Part shown: one piece after another, positions 42,247 through 54,562 of the stretch | Layout: every line of letters begins with the position of its first letter | Numbering within the stretch: the stretch's first letter is position 1 | Assembly: GCF_913774285.1 (NCBI RefSeq) | Contig: NZ_CAJYHX010000022.1 | Location: 1-64,000, forward strand | Direction of reading: 5' to 3' | DNA from: an uncultured Sphingomonas sp. | Lineage (GTDB): Bacteria > Pseudomonadota > Alphaproteobacteria > Sphingomonadales > Sphingomonadaceae | DNA length: 64,000 bases | Position numbers and translations under genes: made by a program | The notes under the pieces: model-generated | The model's database searches: none | Told to the model about the DNA's origin: nothing | What the model saw: only the letters and a program-made list of their open reading frames with translations

Positions 42247-44559
42247 TCAAGCGAAAGACCGCGCGCGATCGGGCAGCGCCCCTCGCACGTGTACGTCGCG
42301 CTGAAACGATCGAGGATTCGCCCCAATTCTGTCCACGGTAAACGTCGCCGCCTGTGCGCTCAACGATGTCACTTCGATCGAGAGATTGCGTGCCGCCGCC
42401 GAGGTCTGTTCCACCATCGCCGCGTTCTGCTGCGTTGCTTGGTCCATCGCGCTGAGTGCGGCGCTAATCTCTGTCATTGCTGCGGATTGCGCTCGGCTGT
42501 CCTCCGCCATGGTGCCGAGCAGGCCGTGCACCGACTCTACATCTTGAGCGATGTCGACAAGGGCGGTATCCACCCGTCGCACTGCCTGCACCGCCGCAGT
42601 TATGTCGGCCTGGGTCGCGGTCAGCTGGTCGCGCGCGATCCGAGCTTCCTCTTCCGCGCGCATCGCCAGTGCCGAGACGAGATCGGCGACCACCGCGAAG
42701 CCGCGGCCGGCATCGCCAGCTCGCCCGGCCTCCACCGCCGCGTTCATCGCCAGCACGCGAGTTTGGAACGCGATCTTGTCGAGCCCCTCGATCACATTGT
42801 CTATGCCCTCGGCGCTGCTGCTCACCCGTCCCATCGCCTGCATTGCTTCGTCGGCAGTTGAGCGGCCGCCTTGCACCGTCAGGATCGCTTGGTCCGCGCG
42901 CTTCAGCGTCTGGTCGGAGGCGCTTGCACCAGCGCGCAACCGGCCGTCGATCTGCACCAGCGCGGCGCTGGTTTCCTCTAGGCTCGCCGCATTACTTTCG
43001 GTGCGGCGGGCAAGGTCCTCGGAGGCCTGGGCGATTTCCTGCGATCCGGTGCGGATCGTCTGGGTGCTTTCGCCAACCGCGCCGATCAGGTCGCGGAGGC
43101 TAGCGAGCGCGGTGTTGAAGTTCTGCTTCAGCCCCTCATACTCGCTCGGAAAGGCCTGGGCGATATCGACGGTGAGGTCGCCCTTGGAAAGGCCGCCCAG
43201 GCTGGTGGAAACCGTCTCGACGACGAACTCGGTCTTGGCCTGCTCGTCCACCCGCCGGGCGAGATTGGCCTTTATGTCCTCCTGCATCTTGCGCAGCGCC
43301 TCGGCCAGCGTGCCCACTTCGTCCGCCTGGTGGATCGCCAGCGTCTGGTCCAGCTGCTCCTTGGCGATGCCGTTGGCGAACTGGGCGCACTGGCTAATCG
43401 GCGTCGCGATACGCTTGGCGGCCAGGCCGATCGCGAAAACCGCGCCGACCGCGACGCCGATGCCGATCAGCAGCTGCAGCACCATGCTTGTGATCGCCTT
43501 GGCGCTGAGCGAGCCGCTGAGCGTTTCCGCCTGCGCCATCACCAGCGCGCGCGGGACCGAGATCACCACCGACCAGGGCGTCTTGCTGCGGCCGAGCGTG
43601 ATCGGCGAATAAACGTCGATATTCGGCTGCTTGGGATCGTCAATCACCCGCGCTTCGCCGGTTTTGACGATTTCGGCGAGTTGCGCCCAGTGCGGATCGG
43701 CGCCGGCGGCGGCCTTCCCGATCGTCTCGGGCGCGGCGCTATTGGCAGCGATCAGCCCGGTATTGTTGACGATCAGCACCACGCCCTTGCCCGAGAACAG
43801 CGACGCGTTGGTCTTGCTCGCCACCTTCTGGAGAAAATCGAGATCATAATCGGTACCGGAGACGCCGACGAAGCGGCCATGCACCGTGATCGGCACCGAC
43901 ATGGTGGCCAGGAACACCTGCTTGCCCTGCACGATATAGGGCAGCGGGCCGAGAATGCTTTCCTCGCCACTGGCCTTTGGGCCGAGATACCAGCCGCCTT
44001 TCACCAGCCCATTCGGGTGGCGTTCGGCGCTGTCATATTCTACAAGAGGCTGGATCGCGACATTGCCGTTCGCGCCGCGCGTCCAATAGGCGAGGAAACG
44101 GCCAGTGCTGTCCGATCCGGCCGCGCGATTGTTGGCAAAACCGACATCGTTGCCGTCGATCGCATTGGGCTCCCAGGCCGAATAGGTGCCGTTGAAGCTC
44201 GAGTTCTGCTCCAGCACATGGCGCAGCAACGCATTAAACTGCGCGCGGCGTTCGCCAGGCGCGGTGCGTTCTGCGAGCACCGAAAAGCTGTGCGCGTCAG
44301 TGCGCGCGGCATCGAATGCGACGTCGAGGGCGCCTTTGATCCCCTGCGCCTCTACCGCAGCTCGGTTCTGCAGCATGTCCTTCGCTTGGGCGCTCACAAT
44401 GGTGCCGACCTCCCGACCGACGAAAGCATGCGAGTTCCAAGCAAAAATCGCGCTTGCGAGCACGAGGATCATTACTGTCACTGTCAGGAAAAAACCTGCT
44501 ATCAAAGCGATCTTACGCTGTAGCGAGGTCATTCTATTCAGATATCGCATTGCGTTCAT
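42247..44559 (-). CDS. Methyl-accepting chemotaxis protein with periplasmic Cache-like sensor
   Basis: 770 aa. Transmembrane segment near residues 16-38 (IALIAGFFLTVTVMILVLAS), a periplasmic double-Cache-like domain (FLAYWTRGANGNVAIQPLVE, GVSGTDYDLDFLQKVASKTN), a second transmembrane segment near 360, HAMP, and a signalling domain with IDNVIEGLDKIAFQTRVLAM and FAVVADLVSALAMRAEEEAR. It signals ligand to CheA/CheW. Start 44559 is preferred because GGAAGGA lies eight bases upstream; ATG 44568 is too close. A truncated relative is at 51225-52373. Confidence 0.93.
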   Translation of the reverse strand: MNAMRYLNRMTSLQRKIALIAGFFLTVTVMILVLASAIFAWNSHAFVGREVGTIVSAQAKDMLQNRAAVEAQGIKGALDVAFDAARTDAHSFSVLAERTAPGERRAQFNALLRHVLEQNSSFNGTYSAWEPNAIDGNDVGFANNRAAGSDSTGRFLAYWTRGANGNVAIQPLVEYDSAERHPNGLVKGGWYLGPKASGEESILGPLPYIVQGKQVFLATMSVPITVHGRFVGVSGTDYDLDFLQKVASKTNASLFSGKGVVLIVNNTGLIAANSAAPETIGKAAAGADPHWAQLAEIVKTGEARVIDDPKQPNIDVYSPITLGRSKTPWSVVISVPRALVMAQAETLSGSLSAKAITSMVLQLLIGIGVAVGAVFAIGLAAKRIATPISQCAQFANGIAKEQLDQTLAIHQADEVGTLAEALRKMQEDIKANLARRVDEQAKTEFVVETVSTSLGGLSKGDLTVDIAQAFPSEYEGLKQNFNTALASLRDLIGAVGESTQTIRTGSQEIAQASEDLARRTESNAASLEETSAALVQIDGRLRAGASASDQTLKRADQAILTVQGGRSTADEAMQAMGRVSSSAEGIDNVIEGLDKIAFQTRVLAMNAAVEAGRAGDAGRGFAVVADLVSALAMRAEEEARIARDQLTATQADITAAVQAVRRVDTALVDIAQDVESVHGLLGTMAEDSRAQSAAMTEISAALSAMDQATQQNAAMVEQTSAAARNLSIEVTSLSAQAATFTVDRIGANPRSFQRDVHVRGALPDRARSFA

Positions 44560-45100
44560 TATTGACATCCTTCCAGGCCCGTAACTCGGCACCCGCCGAC
44601 GGCAACCCCTCCCTTTTCTTGTAGGCACATAGGGCGGAAGGCATTTTCTTCGATCGAAAGCTCAGGGTGAATGCGTCTCGCATTTGAGACAACGCGTTGA
44701 ACATTGATTTTCTGTCCAAATGACGGCATCCTGGTGCGCCTGTATGCGAAAGTAGATTCCCCAACTTACTTCGTATCTTGGCAACAAATGCTCAGAGGCA
44801 GTCAAGATGATGGGCTTGGCAACAACTCGGGCGCTCAATCTATCTAACCAGAAGCCGAAGGTGGCGCCGCGGAGCACGTCACGCGGATCGTGCCACGCTC
44901 CGCAGCGATGGACCGAAGCCGGCAGCTGCGCCGATCAGCTGTCAGGCTTGAAAGGTTCCACCTTGGCGTTTTCTGGTGACTGACCGGCGGCCTTCGTCAA
45001 ACCGTGCATTCGGCCAAGCAAATCAGAGCATGGCGCTTTGGCGACACTTATATCGAGCGCTGACGCGACGATGCCTCTGGGAGCGGTTGCAATGACGGTG
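44560..45100. other. Intergenic region upstream of the chemoreceptor
   Basis: About 540 bases between the chemoreceptor start and the end of the Acs-fusion gene. It must hold the chemoreceptor promoter. I see no convincing small gene, repeat or RNA. Confidence 0.5.
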
Positions 45101-47406
<2,306 letters not shown>

Positions 47407-47410
<4 letters not shown>

Positions 47411-48441
47411 TGCGTCAGGTCGAGCACGACGCGCCCGTTGATCTGTCCCTTGCGCATCCGCTCGAACACCGAATTGATATCGTCCAGTTTGGCGGTGGAG
47501 ATGGTCGCCTTCACCTTGCCGTCACCGGCGAAATCGAGCGATTCCTGTAGGTCCAATCGCGTGCCGACGATGGAACCGCGCACGGTGATGCCGTTCAGCA
47601 CCATGCCGAAAATGTTGAGCGGGAAGTCGCCCGGCGGAAGTCCGTTGAGCGCGACGGTGCCGCCACGCCCGACCATGCCGACGGCCTGTTCGAAGGCCTT
47701 CTCGCTCACCGCCGTGACCAGCACGCCGCGCGCGCCGCCGCCGGTCATTCGCTTTACCGCGGCGGCGGGGTCCTTTTCGGTCCGCGCGTTGACGGTTTCC
47801 TTCGCGCCGAGTTCGCGTGCAAGCGCAAGCTTGGCGTCGTCCACGTCCACGGCGACCACGTCCAGCCCCATCGCGACCGCATATTGCACGGCCATGTGGC
47901 CCAGACCGCCGATACCGGAGATGACCACGGCATCGCCGGGCTTGGTGTCGGTCATCTTCAGCCCTTTATAGACCGTGACGCCCGCGCACAGTACCGGCGC
48001 AATCTCGTTGAACCCGATATTGTCGGGCAGTTGACCGACGTAATTGGGGTCGGCCAGGACATAGTCGGCGAACCCGCCATTGACCGAGTAGCCCGTGTTG
48101 CGCTGGCTTTCGCAAAGCGTCTCCCATCCGCCCAAGCAGTGGGTGCAATGGCCACAGGCGGTGTAGAGCCAGGGCACACCGACCCGATCGCCCTCCTTCA
48201 CATGGGTTACCCCCTGCCCCACCGCGGACACGAAGCCCACGCCTTCATGCCCGGGGATGAAGGGCGGGTTGGGCTTGACCGGCCAATCCCCCTCCGCCGC
48301 ATGCAGATCGGTGTGGCACACGCCCGATGCCTGGATCGCCACCTGGATCATGCCTGGCCCGACTTCGGGCACCGGCACCTCCTCGATCCGCAGGGGTTCG
48401 CCGAAGGCGCGCACGACGGCGGCTTTCATGGTCTTCGTCAT
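47407..48441 (-). CDS. adhP: Zinc-dependent alcohol dehydrogenase (AdhP type)
   Basis: 344 aa, start ATG 48441 with AGGAGAGA upstream. Catalytic zinc ligands in [17 protein letters not shown] and PGHEGVGFV, structural zinc cysteines [15 protein letters not shown], and Rossmann motif [19 protein letters not shown]. The length and [13 protein letters not shown] segment match the NAD-dependent AdhP group that oxidises ethanol and other short alcohols. Second gene of the operon, 73 bases after the aldehyde dehydrogenase. Confidence 0.93.
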
Positions 48442-48514
48442 GATGTCTCTCCTGGATTCTCTTTTGGGCACGGCGCGGCGAGGATTCGCCGCAACGCACC
48501 GCTCCGCCCTCGCC

Positions 48515-50038
<1,524 letters not shown>

Positions 50039-50171
50039 TCATCCTCTCACGTTGCCGGATGCTCCGGTCTCGAAGAGGATGATTTCGTGAAACAGCGGCA
50101 CTGAGAAGAGCGGACAGCGCGAAGGGGGCCGGCACTGTCTCGTTGTCGAGACAGCTTGACGGCACCTCGTG

Positions 50172-51119
50172 TCAATCGCGCGTCAAGCCGACCTTCTCCA
50201 TCCGCCGATAGAGCGTGGCGCGCCCGATCCCGAGAGCCCTGGCGGCACGCGTCGCGTTTCCATCCGCCTGCGCCAAAGCGCGTCGCAATACCGCGCGTTC
50301 CGAGTCGCGAAAGGATGCGGCCTCGCCGCCGCCGAGGATGTCGGCAGCGCTGCGACACCCGGTCAGGCATGCATCGGTAAGATGAAAGCGGTGGCGCGCG
50401 GCGTGCGTGGCGCCGATCACCAGATCGTCGCGATCGACTGCCAGCAAAGCCGAATCGCCCCCGGGAAGGTTTGCATCGATGATGCGATGCCCCTCGAAAT
50501 ATCGACGAAAGATGCCGCTTTCGATCCGCCGCGCGGCGTCCTGAACGATCTTCTGGATCAGAGAGCCCATCGCCATCGTGTGATCGTCGCGGCAATTGGA
50601 GATGTCCAGCGCGCCTACCAACTGCCCCGCCGCGTCTCGAACCGGAGCATCCATGCAGCTGATGCCGATATTCCGGCTGGCGAAATGCTCATCGCGGTGA
50701 ATCGTGATCGGACGGCCTTCCACGAGGCAGGTGCCGATCCCGTTGGTGCCTTCGCGGCTCTCGCTCCAGACGCCACCCGGCGTCAGCCCGACCTTGTCGA
50801 ACATCTCCCGATCACCCGCGCTGCTCCGCGCTTCGAGGATGACGCCTTCATTGTCCGATAGCATGACGGCGCAACCGGTGACTGCGACGATCTGAAACAG
50901 CTGGTCGAGCAGAGGGCGCGCGACCTCGAGCATCAGCCCATGACGATGCCGCCGCTGCGTGAGATCGCATCCCGATACCAGATCGGATGCTCGCGCGGCG
51001 CCCGCGTCTAACCCGTGCTTGAGGCCCGATCGACACCAGCTTGCCGCGACGAAGGACCTCGCGGCACTCGAGGATGAGTGCAACACCTCCGCCACCGAGT
51101 CTTCGTGCTGAGCTGCCAT
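50172..51119 (-). CDS. AcoR-like GAF/Fis-HTH regulator lacking the AAA+ domain
   Basis: 315 aa. N-terminal part resembles AcoR/EutR-type sensors (SWCRSGLKHGLDAGAARASD), followed by a GAF domain (FQIVAVTGCAVMLSDNEGVI, WSESREGTNGIGTCLVEGRP) and a C-terminal Fis-type helix-turn-helix (ERAVLRRALAQADGNATRAA, GIGRATLYRRMEKVG). The central sigma-54 AAA+ ATPase of true AcoR proteins, with its GAFTGA and Walker motifs, is absent, so it should regulate sigma-70 promoters or act as a repressor. ATG 51119 is preferred over an upstream TTG. Likely controls the adjacent alcohol operon. Confidence 0.85.
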   Translation of the reverse strand: MAAQHEDSVAEVLHSSSSAARSFVAASWCRSGLKHGLDAGAARASDLVSGCDLTQRRHRHGLMLEVARPLLDQLFQIVAVTGCAVMLSDNEGVILEARSSAGDREMFDKVGLTPGGVWSESREGTNGIGTCLVEGRPITIHRDEHFASRNIGISCMDAPVRDAAGQLVGALDISNCRDDHTMAMGSLIQKIVQDAARRIESGIFRRYFEGHRIIDANLPGGDSALLAVDRDDLVIGATHAARHRFHLTDACLTGCRSAADILGGGEAASFRDSERAVLRRALAQADGNATRAARALGIGRATLYRRMEKVGLTRD

Positions 51120-51224
51120 AAGGTCCTCATAATCGGTTTTGCGCAGGTTGGCGACGGAGGACTCGGCAACAAGCTTGCGTCCGCTGCCGATCCTCAATCC
51201 TCCGGCTTCATCATGGTGCGCAGC

Positions 51225-52373
51225 TCAAAACGAGCTCCACTCCCCAGCGCCGGGAGAGGATGAGATCGAGCGTGCGGGCTTCTGCTGCGCGTAAGCCTCC
51301 GGCTTGTTCCAGCCGGAACGGACTGCGCCCCGTTCTGATGGCTGACCGATATTGAAATGCGAAGCAGCTTGGGTCAGCTGCATTACTTCGCTTGCGAGAT
51401 TGCGCGCCGCGGCAGATGTCTGCTCGACCATCGCTGCATTCTGCTGCGTCGTTTGATCCATCGCGTTGACCGTTTCGCTGATCTCGCTAACAGCGTTCGC
51501 CTGCGCGTTGTTGTCTTTAGCGATGTTGCCAAGGAGGTCATGCACCTCGCCAACGTCATTCGAGATTCCAACAAACGCGCCGTCGACCTTACGCACCATT
51601 TCCACGGCGGATAGAATCTCGGATTGTGTGGTGGTAAGCTGATCACGAGCCCGTCCGGCTTCCTCCTCCGCGCGCATCGCAAGAGCGGACACGAGATCGG
51701 CGACGACAGCAAAGCCGCGTCCGGCTTCGCCTGCGCGACCAGCTTCGACAGCAGCGTTCATGGCAAGGACGCGCGTTTGGAAAGCGATCTTGTCCAAACC
51801 TTCGATGACGCTGTCGATTCCTTTCGCGCTATCCGAGACTCTCCCCATGGCCGACACCGCATCATCGGCGATAGCTCGCCCATCTGCGACCGTCGAGATC
51901 GCAGCATCCGCACGCGAAACCGTCTTGGCCGCCGCAGCAGCCGTTTGCTTCAGGCGGCTGTCCATTTGGGTGATTGCCGCGGTGGTTTCTTCCAAATTCG
52001 CGGCGTTCGCCTCCGTTCGCCGCGCCAGATCTTCAGAAGCCGTTGCAATCTCGTTGGCGCCACTCTCGATGGTGGTGGCACTAATAGAAACTGCTCCGAT
52101 CAGCTCCTTCAGACCTTCCAGCGTCAAATTGAAATCATCTCGCAGCGAAGCGTAATCGGAAGGAAAGGGGTGATCAATCTTGGCTGTTAAATCTCCCGCC
52201 CGCACGCGACGGAGGTGCTCACCAAGCTCCTTCACCACATCGGCTTGCTTGATCGCCTGCTGCTGCTGTTCGACCGCGGCATCGCGGAAGGTAAGCATCG
52301 CCTTTGTCATGCGCCCCACGCAATCTTTGTAATGCGTGAAGGCAATAGCGCTGCTGAGATCGCCGGCAGCTAG
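51225..52373 (-). pseudogene. Chemoreceptor truncated next to an IS5-type element
   Basis: The frame is open from 52373 and reads LAAGDLSSAIAFTHYKDCVG (a HAMP segment) and then a complete MCP signalling domain (IDSVIEGLDKIAFQTRVLAM, FAVVADLVSALAMRAEEEAG) closely similar to the receptor at 42247. The sensor half is missing; the sequence stops exactly where the transposon begins, and no N-terminal part is found on the other side. A GTG at 52319 could start a soluble 364-aa product, but its expression is doubtful. Confidence 0.8.
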
Positions 52374-53136
52374 TCCGTAGACTCATAAGCGCGAAGCCAC
52401 AGTCGCATTGAGGCGAGTTGGACCATGGCGAGGAAGTTAGCCGCTAGCTTGTCGTAGCGGGTGGCGACACGGCGGAAGTGCTTCAGTTTGGAGAAGAACC
52501 GCTCGATGAGGTTGCGCTCGCGGTAGAGCCGGTTGCTGAAGCACGGCTTCCAGCGGCGGTTTCTCTTGGGTGGGATGTTGGGCGTTGCCCCCTGTCCCTC
52601 GATCAGTTCACGGATGCGGTCAGCGTCATAGGCCTTGTCGGCCAGCACGATGGTGCGCGGGCCGAGATGGTCGAGCAGGATGTCGGCAACCTGTCCATCA
52701 TGCGCCTGTCCCGCCGTCAGGCCGAGCCTGATCGGGAGCCCTTGCGCATCGACGACCGCGTGGATCTTGGTCGTGAGCCCGCCCCGGGAGCGACCGAGAC
52801 AATGATCTCGATCCCCCTTTTTGCCGTCGCGGCCTGCTGGTGGGCGCGAACGGAGGTGCTGTCGATCATCTGGATGTCGCCGTCGTGCGCGGCGGTGATG
52901 GCGTCCATCATCCGATCCCACACGCCAGCCTTCCGCCATCGCACGAAGCGGTTATAGCAGGTGGTGCGCGCGCCGTAGCGCTCGGGCAGATCGCGCCATG
53001 GCGCACCGGATCGCAGCACCCAGAAAATGCCGTTCAGCACGCGCCGGTCGTCGACACGGGGCACACCTCGCGGCTTGTTGGGCAACAGCGGCTCGATCAC
53101 GCGCCACTCGAAGTCGCTCAGATCATATCGGCTCAT
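52370..53136 (-). CDS. IS5-type transposase, two frames joined by -1 frameshift
   Basis: orfA (53136 to about 52800) begins YDLSDFEWRVIEPLLPNKPR and carries IQMIDSTSVRAHQQAA with the first catalytic Asp. orfB (to 52370) carries GLTTKIHAVVDAQGLPIRLG, LADKAYDADRIRELI with the second Asp, and YRERNLIERFFSKLKHFRRV with the Glu. The frames meet at A5G5 near 52812-52821 (minus strand GGCAAAAAGGGGG), a classic slippery site used by the IS427 group. The stop codon TAG falls at the IS/target junction. Confidence 0.85.
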
Positions 53137-53156
53137 GCCGATGCTGAATCAGCTCC
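52373..53156 (-). mobile_element. IS5-type (IS427 group) insertion sequence
   Basis: About 0.78 kb. The transposase fills it. Ends are inferred: the left border abuts the truncated chemoreceptor with GTCCGTAGACTCATAAG, and the right border lies 20 bases before the transposase start with GATGCTGAATCAGCTC. The two share a loose GAnTCA inverted motif. No target duplication could be assigned because the right flank is not chemoreceptor sequence. Confidence 0.7.
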
Positions 53157-53630
53157 GAGCGCGTTGCGCAAGCTGGTGCTGGGGGGACGGGAGAAATCCC
53201 TCTGCTCTTCTCAGAGCCCCAGCTGATCCCCTCGCCAAGTCTAACCTCCCGGCTTGGCTGAGAGCACCGGCAGCATAATCGCGCAAGCAGCGCGTCCGCA
53301 AGTTTATGGGTTCACAACCTTGTTGCACGGCAGGTTTGAGGTCTCGGCGGTCCGAGGCTAAATGGCAAAGATTGGGTCGGAAGCCGTAGGCCCGTTTGTC
53401 GTCATCATCCGCCTCGGACGTAAAAGTTGGCCAACGGTCAGGTGCTGCCTATCGGGGAGGGTACATTGCAAGGTTCGAGCGTCTGCTCCCGCCGAAAGCC
53501 GTCGTAGAAGCCGCGAGACGGGAACGACGGCTTCGTCCCGAATTCAGTCTGCCGCGCAGGCGACTTTCACGAATGCTCCAAAGCTCCGACCAGAGCCAAA
53601 GCTATGACGGCAAAATGACATAAGGCGCGA
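53157..53630. other. Right flank of the IS element, no supported gene
   Basis: About 470 bases of sequence that does not continue the chemoreceptor and has no convincing open frame. It separates the IS from mobilization module 2. Confidence 0.5.
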
Positions 53631-54050
53631 TCAACGATCCCCGTCGGGCTGGTCGTCTCGATCATAGAGCGCCAAAATCATACGCTCGACAACGCCGTCT
53701 TCAGCTTCCCCCCGCCTCCCCTCGTCGGGCGAAGAAAGATCGCGACGAACCGCCTCGGGGGTCGAGGCAAGGCTCGCCGTCAAAATGGCGCTGGCCAGGA
53801 ATGGGTGCATCACCTCGGCTAAGGGTGGCCGGGCGCCGTTGCCCGCAATCGGGCGGCCACGCTGAAGCAGCGCTGCGATGCTGGTCATCGGCACGAGCGT
53901 GATTGCCCCCACCTTGATCACCTCGATCTCACCAGCCTTGATCAGCTCGTAGAACTTCGACCTACCGATGCCAGTGATGCGGCAGGCATCAGCAATCCGC
54001 AGCGTGATGGGCGACAGGTCGGTGTTCGGCTTGCTCAGCGTAGGACGCAT
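53631..54050 (-). CDS. Excisionase-like helix-turn-helix protein
   Basis: 139 aa. Winged-helix segment LRIADACRITGIGRSKFYEL, IKAGEIEVIKVGAITLVPMT is typical of MerR/Xis-like DNA binders. The C-terminal 70 residues are not recognised. Start 54050 has GGAGTG upstream. It follows the CopG-like gene by 11 bases and the relaxase on the same strand, so it is probably a regulator of module 2. Confidence 0.8.
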   Translation of the reverse strand: MRPTLSKPNTDLSPITLRIADACRITGIGRSKFYELIKAGEIEVIKVGAITLVPMTSIAALLQRGRPIAGNGARPPLAEVMHPFLASAILTASLASTPEAVRRDLSSPDEGRRGEAEDGVVERMILALYDRDDQPDGDR

Positions 54051-54061
54051 GGCACACTCCT

Positions 54062-54487
54062 TCATCTGTCCCTCCCCAGTTCTGGGGATTGACGGTTGGC
54101 GATGCGGTTGTTCGTGTCGCCCCGGGCGATTGCTCGACCGACGAGCTCGACGAAGGCGTCGTAGCGAAGCCGGCCGAGACGCTGCGTCTCGGTATCAAAG
54201 GCCGGCCGGTGCGCCGTGAGGGTAAGCTGGTGGCGGACGAAGAGCCCGAGGGCTTCGGTCAGATAGTCGAGCTTCTGCTCCATCCGATCGGCGACGCGGT
54301 TCTGGCGGTCGAGCCGCGCGCCGAAGCGCTGGTCGAGTTCATGACCGGCACGGCGATCGAACCAGGCGGTCAGCGCGTCGGTCAGGATTGCGGTCTTCGA
54401 CGATCCCGGCTGCGCAGCCATCGCGTCGAGCTTCGCCGACAGTTCGTCGGGAAGGTAGAATTGGTGGCGGGTCTTGCGCGTCTGCAT
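54062..54487 (-). CDS. CopG/ribbon-helix-helix-like regulator of mobilization
   Basis: 141 aa. N-terminal RHH pattern RHQFYLPDELSAKLDAMAAQ, SSKTAILTDALTAWFDRRAG, then a long helical part (LDRQNRVADRMEQKLDYLTE) suited to oligomerisation. Small RHH proteins next to relaxase genes usually bind oriT and regulate mobilization. It lies 75 bases downstream of the relaxase gene in the same direction. Confidence 0.8.
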   Translation of the reverse strand: MQTRKTRHQFYLPDELSAKLDAMAAQPGSSKTAILTDALTAWFDRRAGHELDQRFGARLDRQNRVADRMEQKLDYLTEALGLFVRHQLTLTAHRPAFDTETQRLGRLRYDAFVELVGRAIARGDTNNRIANRQSPELGRDR

Positions 54488-54562
54488 GTGGCGCAGAATC
54501 CGCCTGTTCCCGCTTCCGTTACAGGTCCTGGCTGGTGAATCCCGGTACCTCTTTGAGGACTC

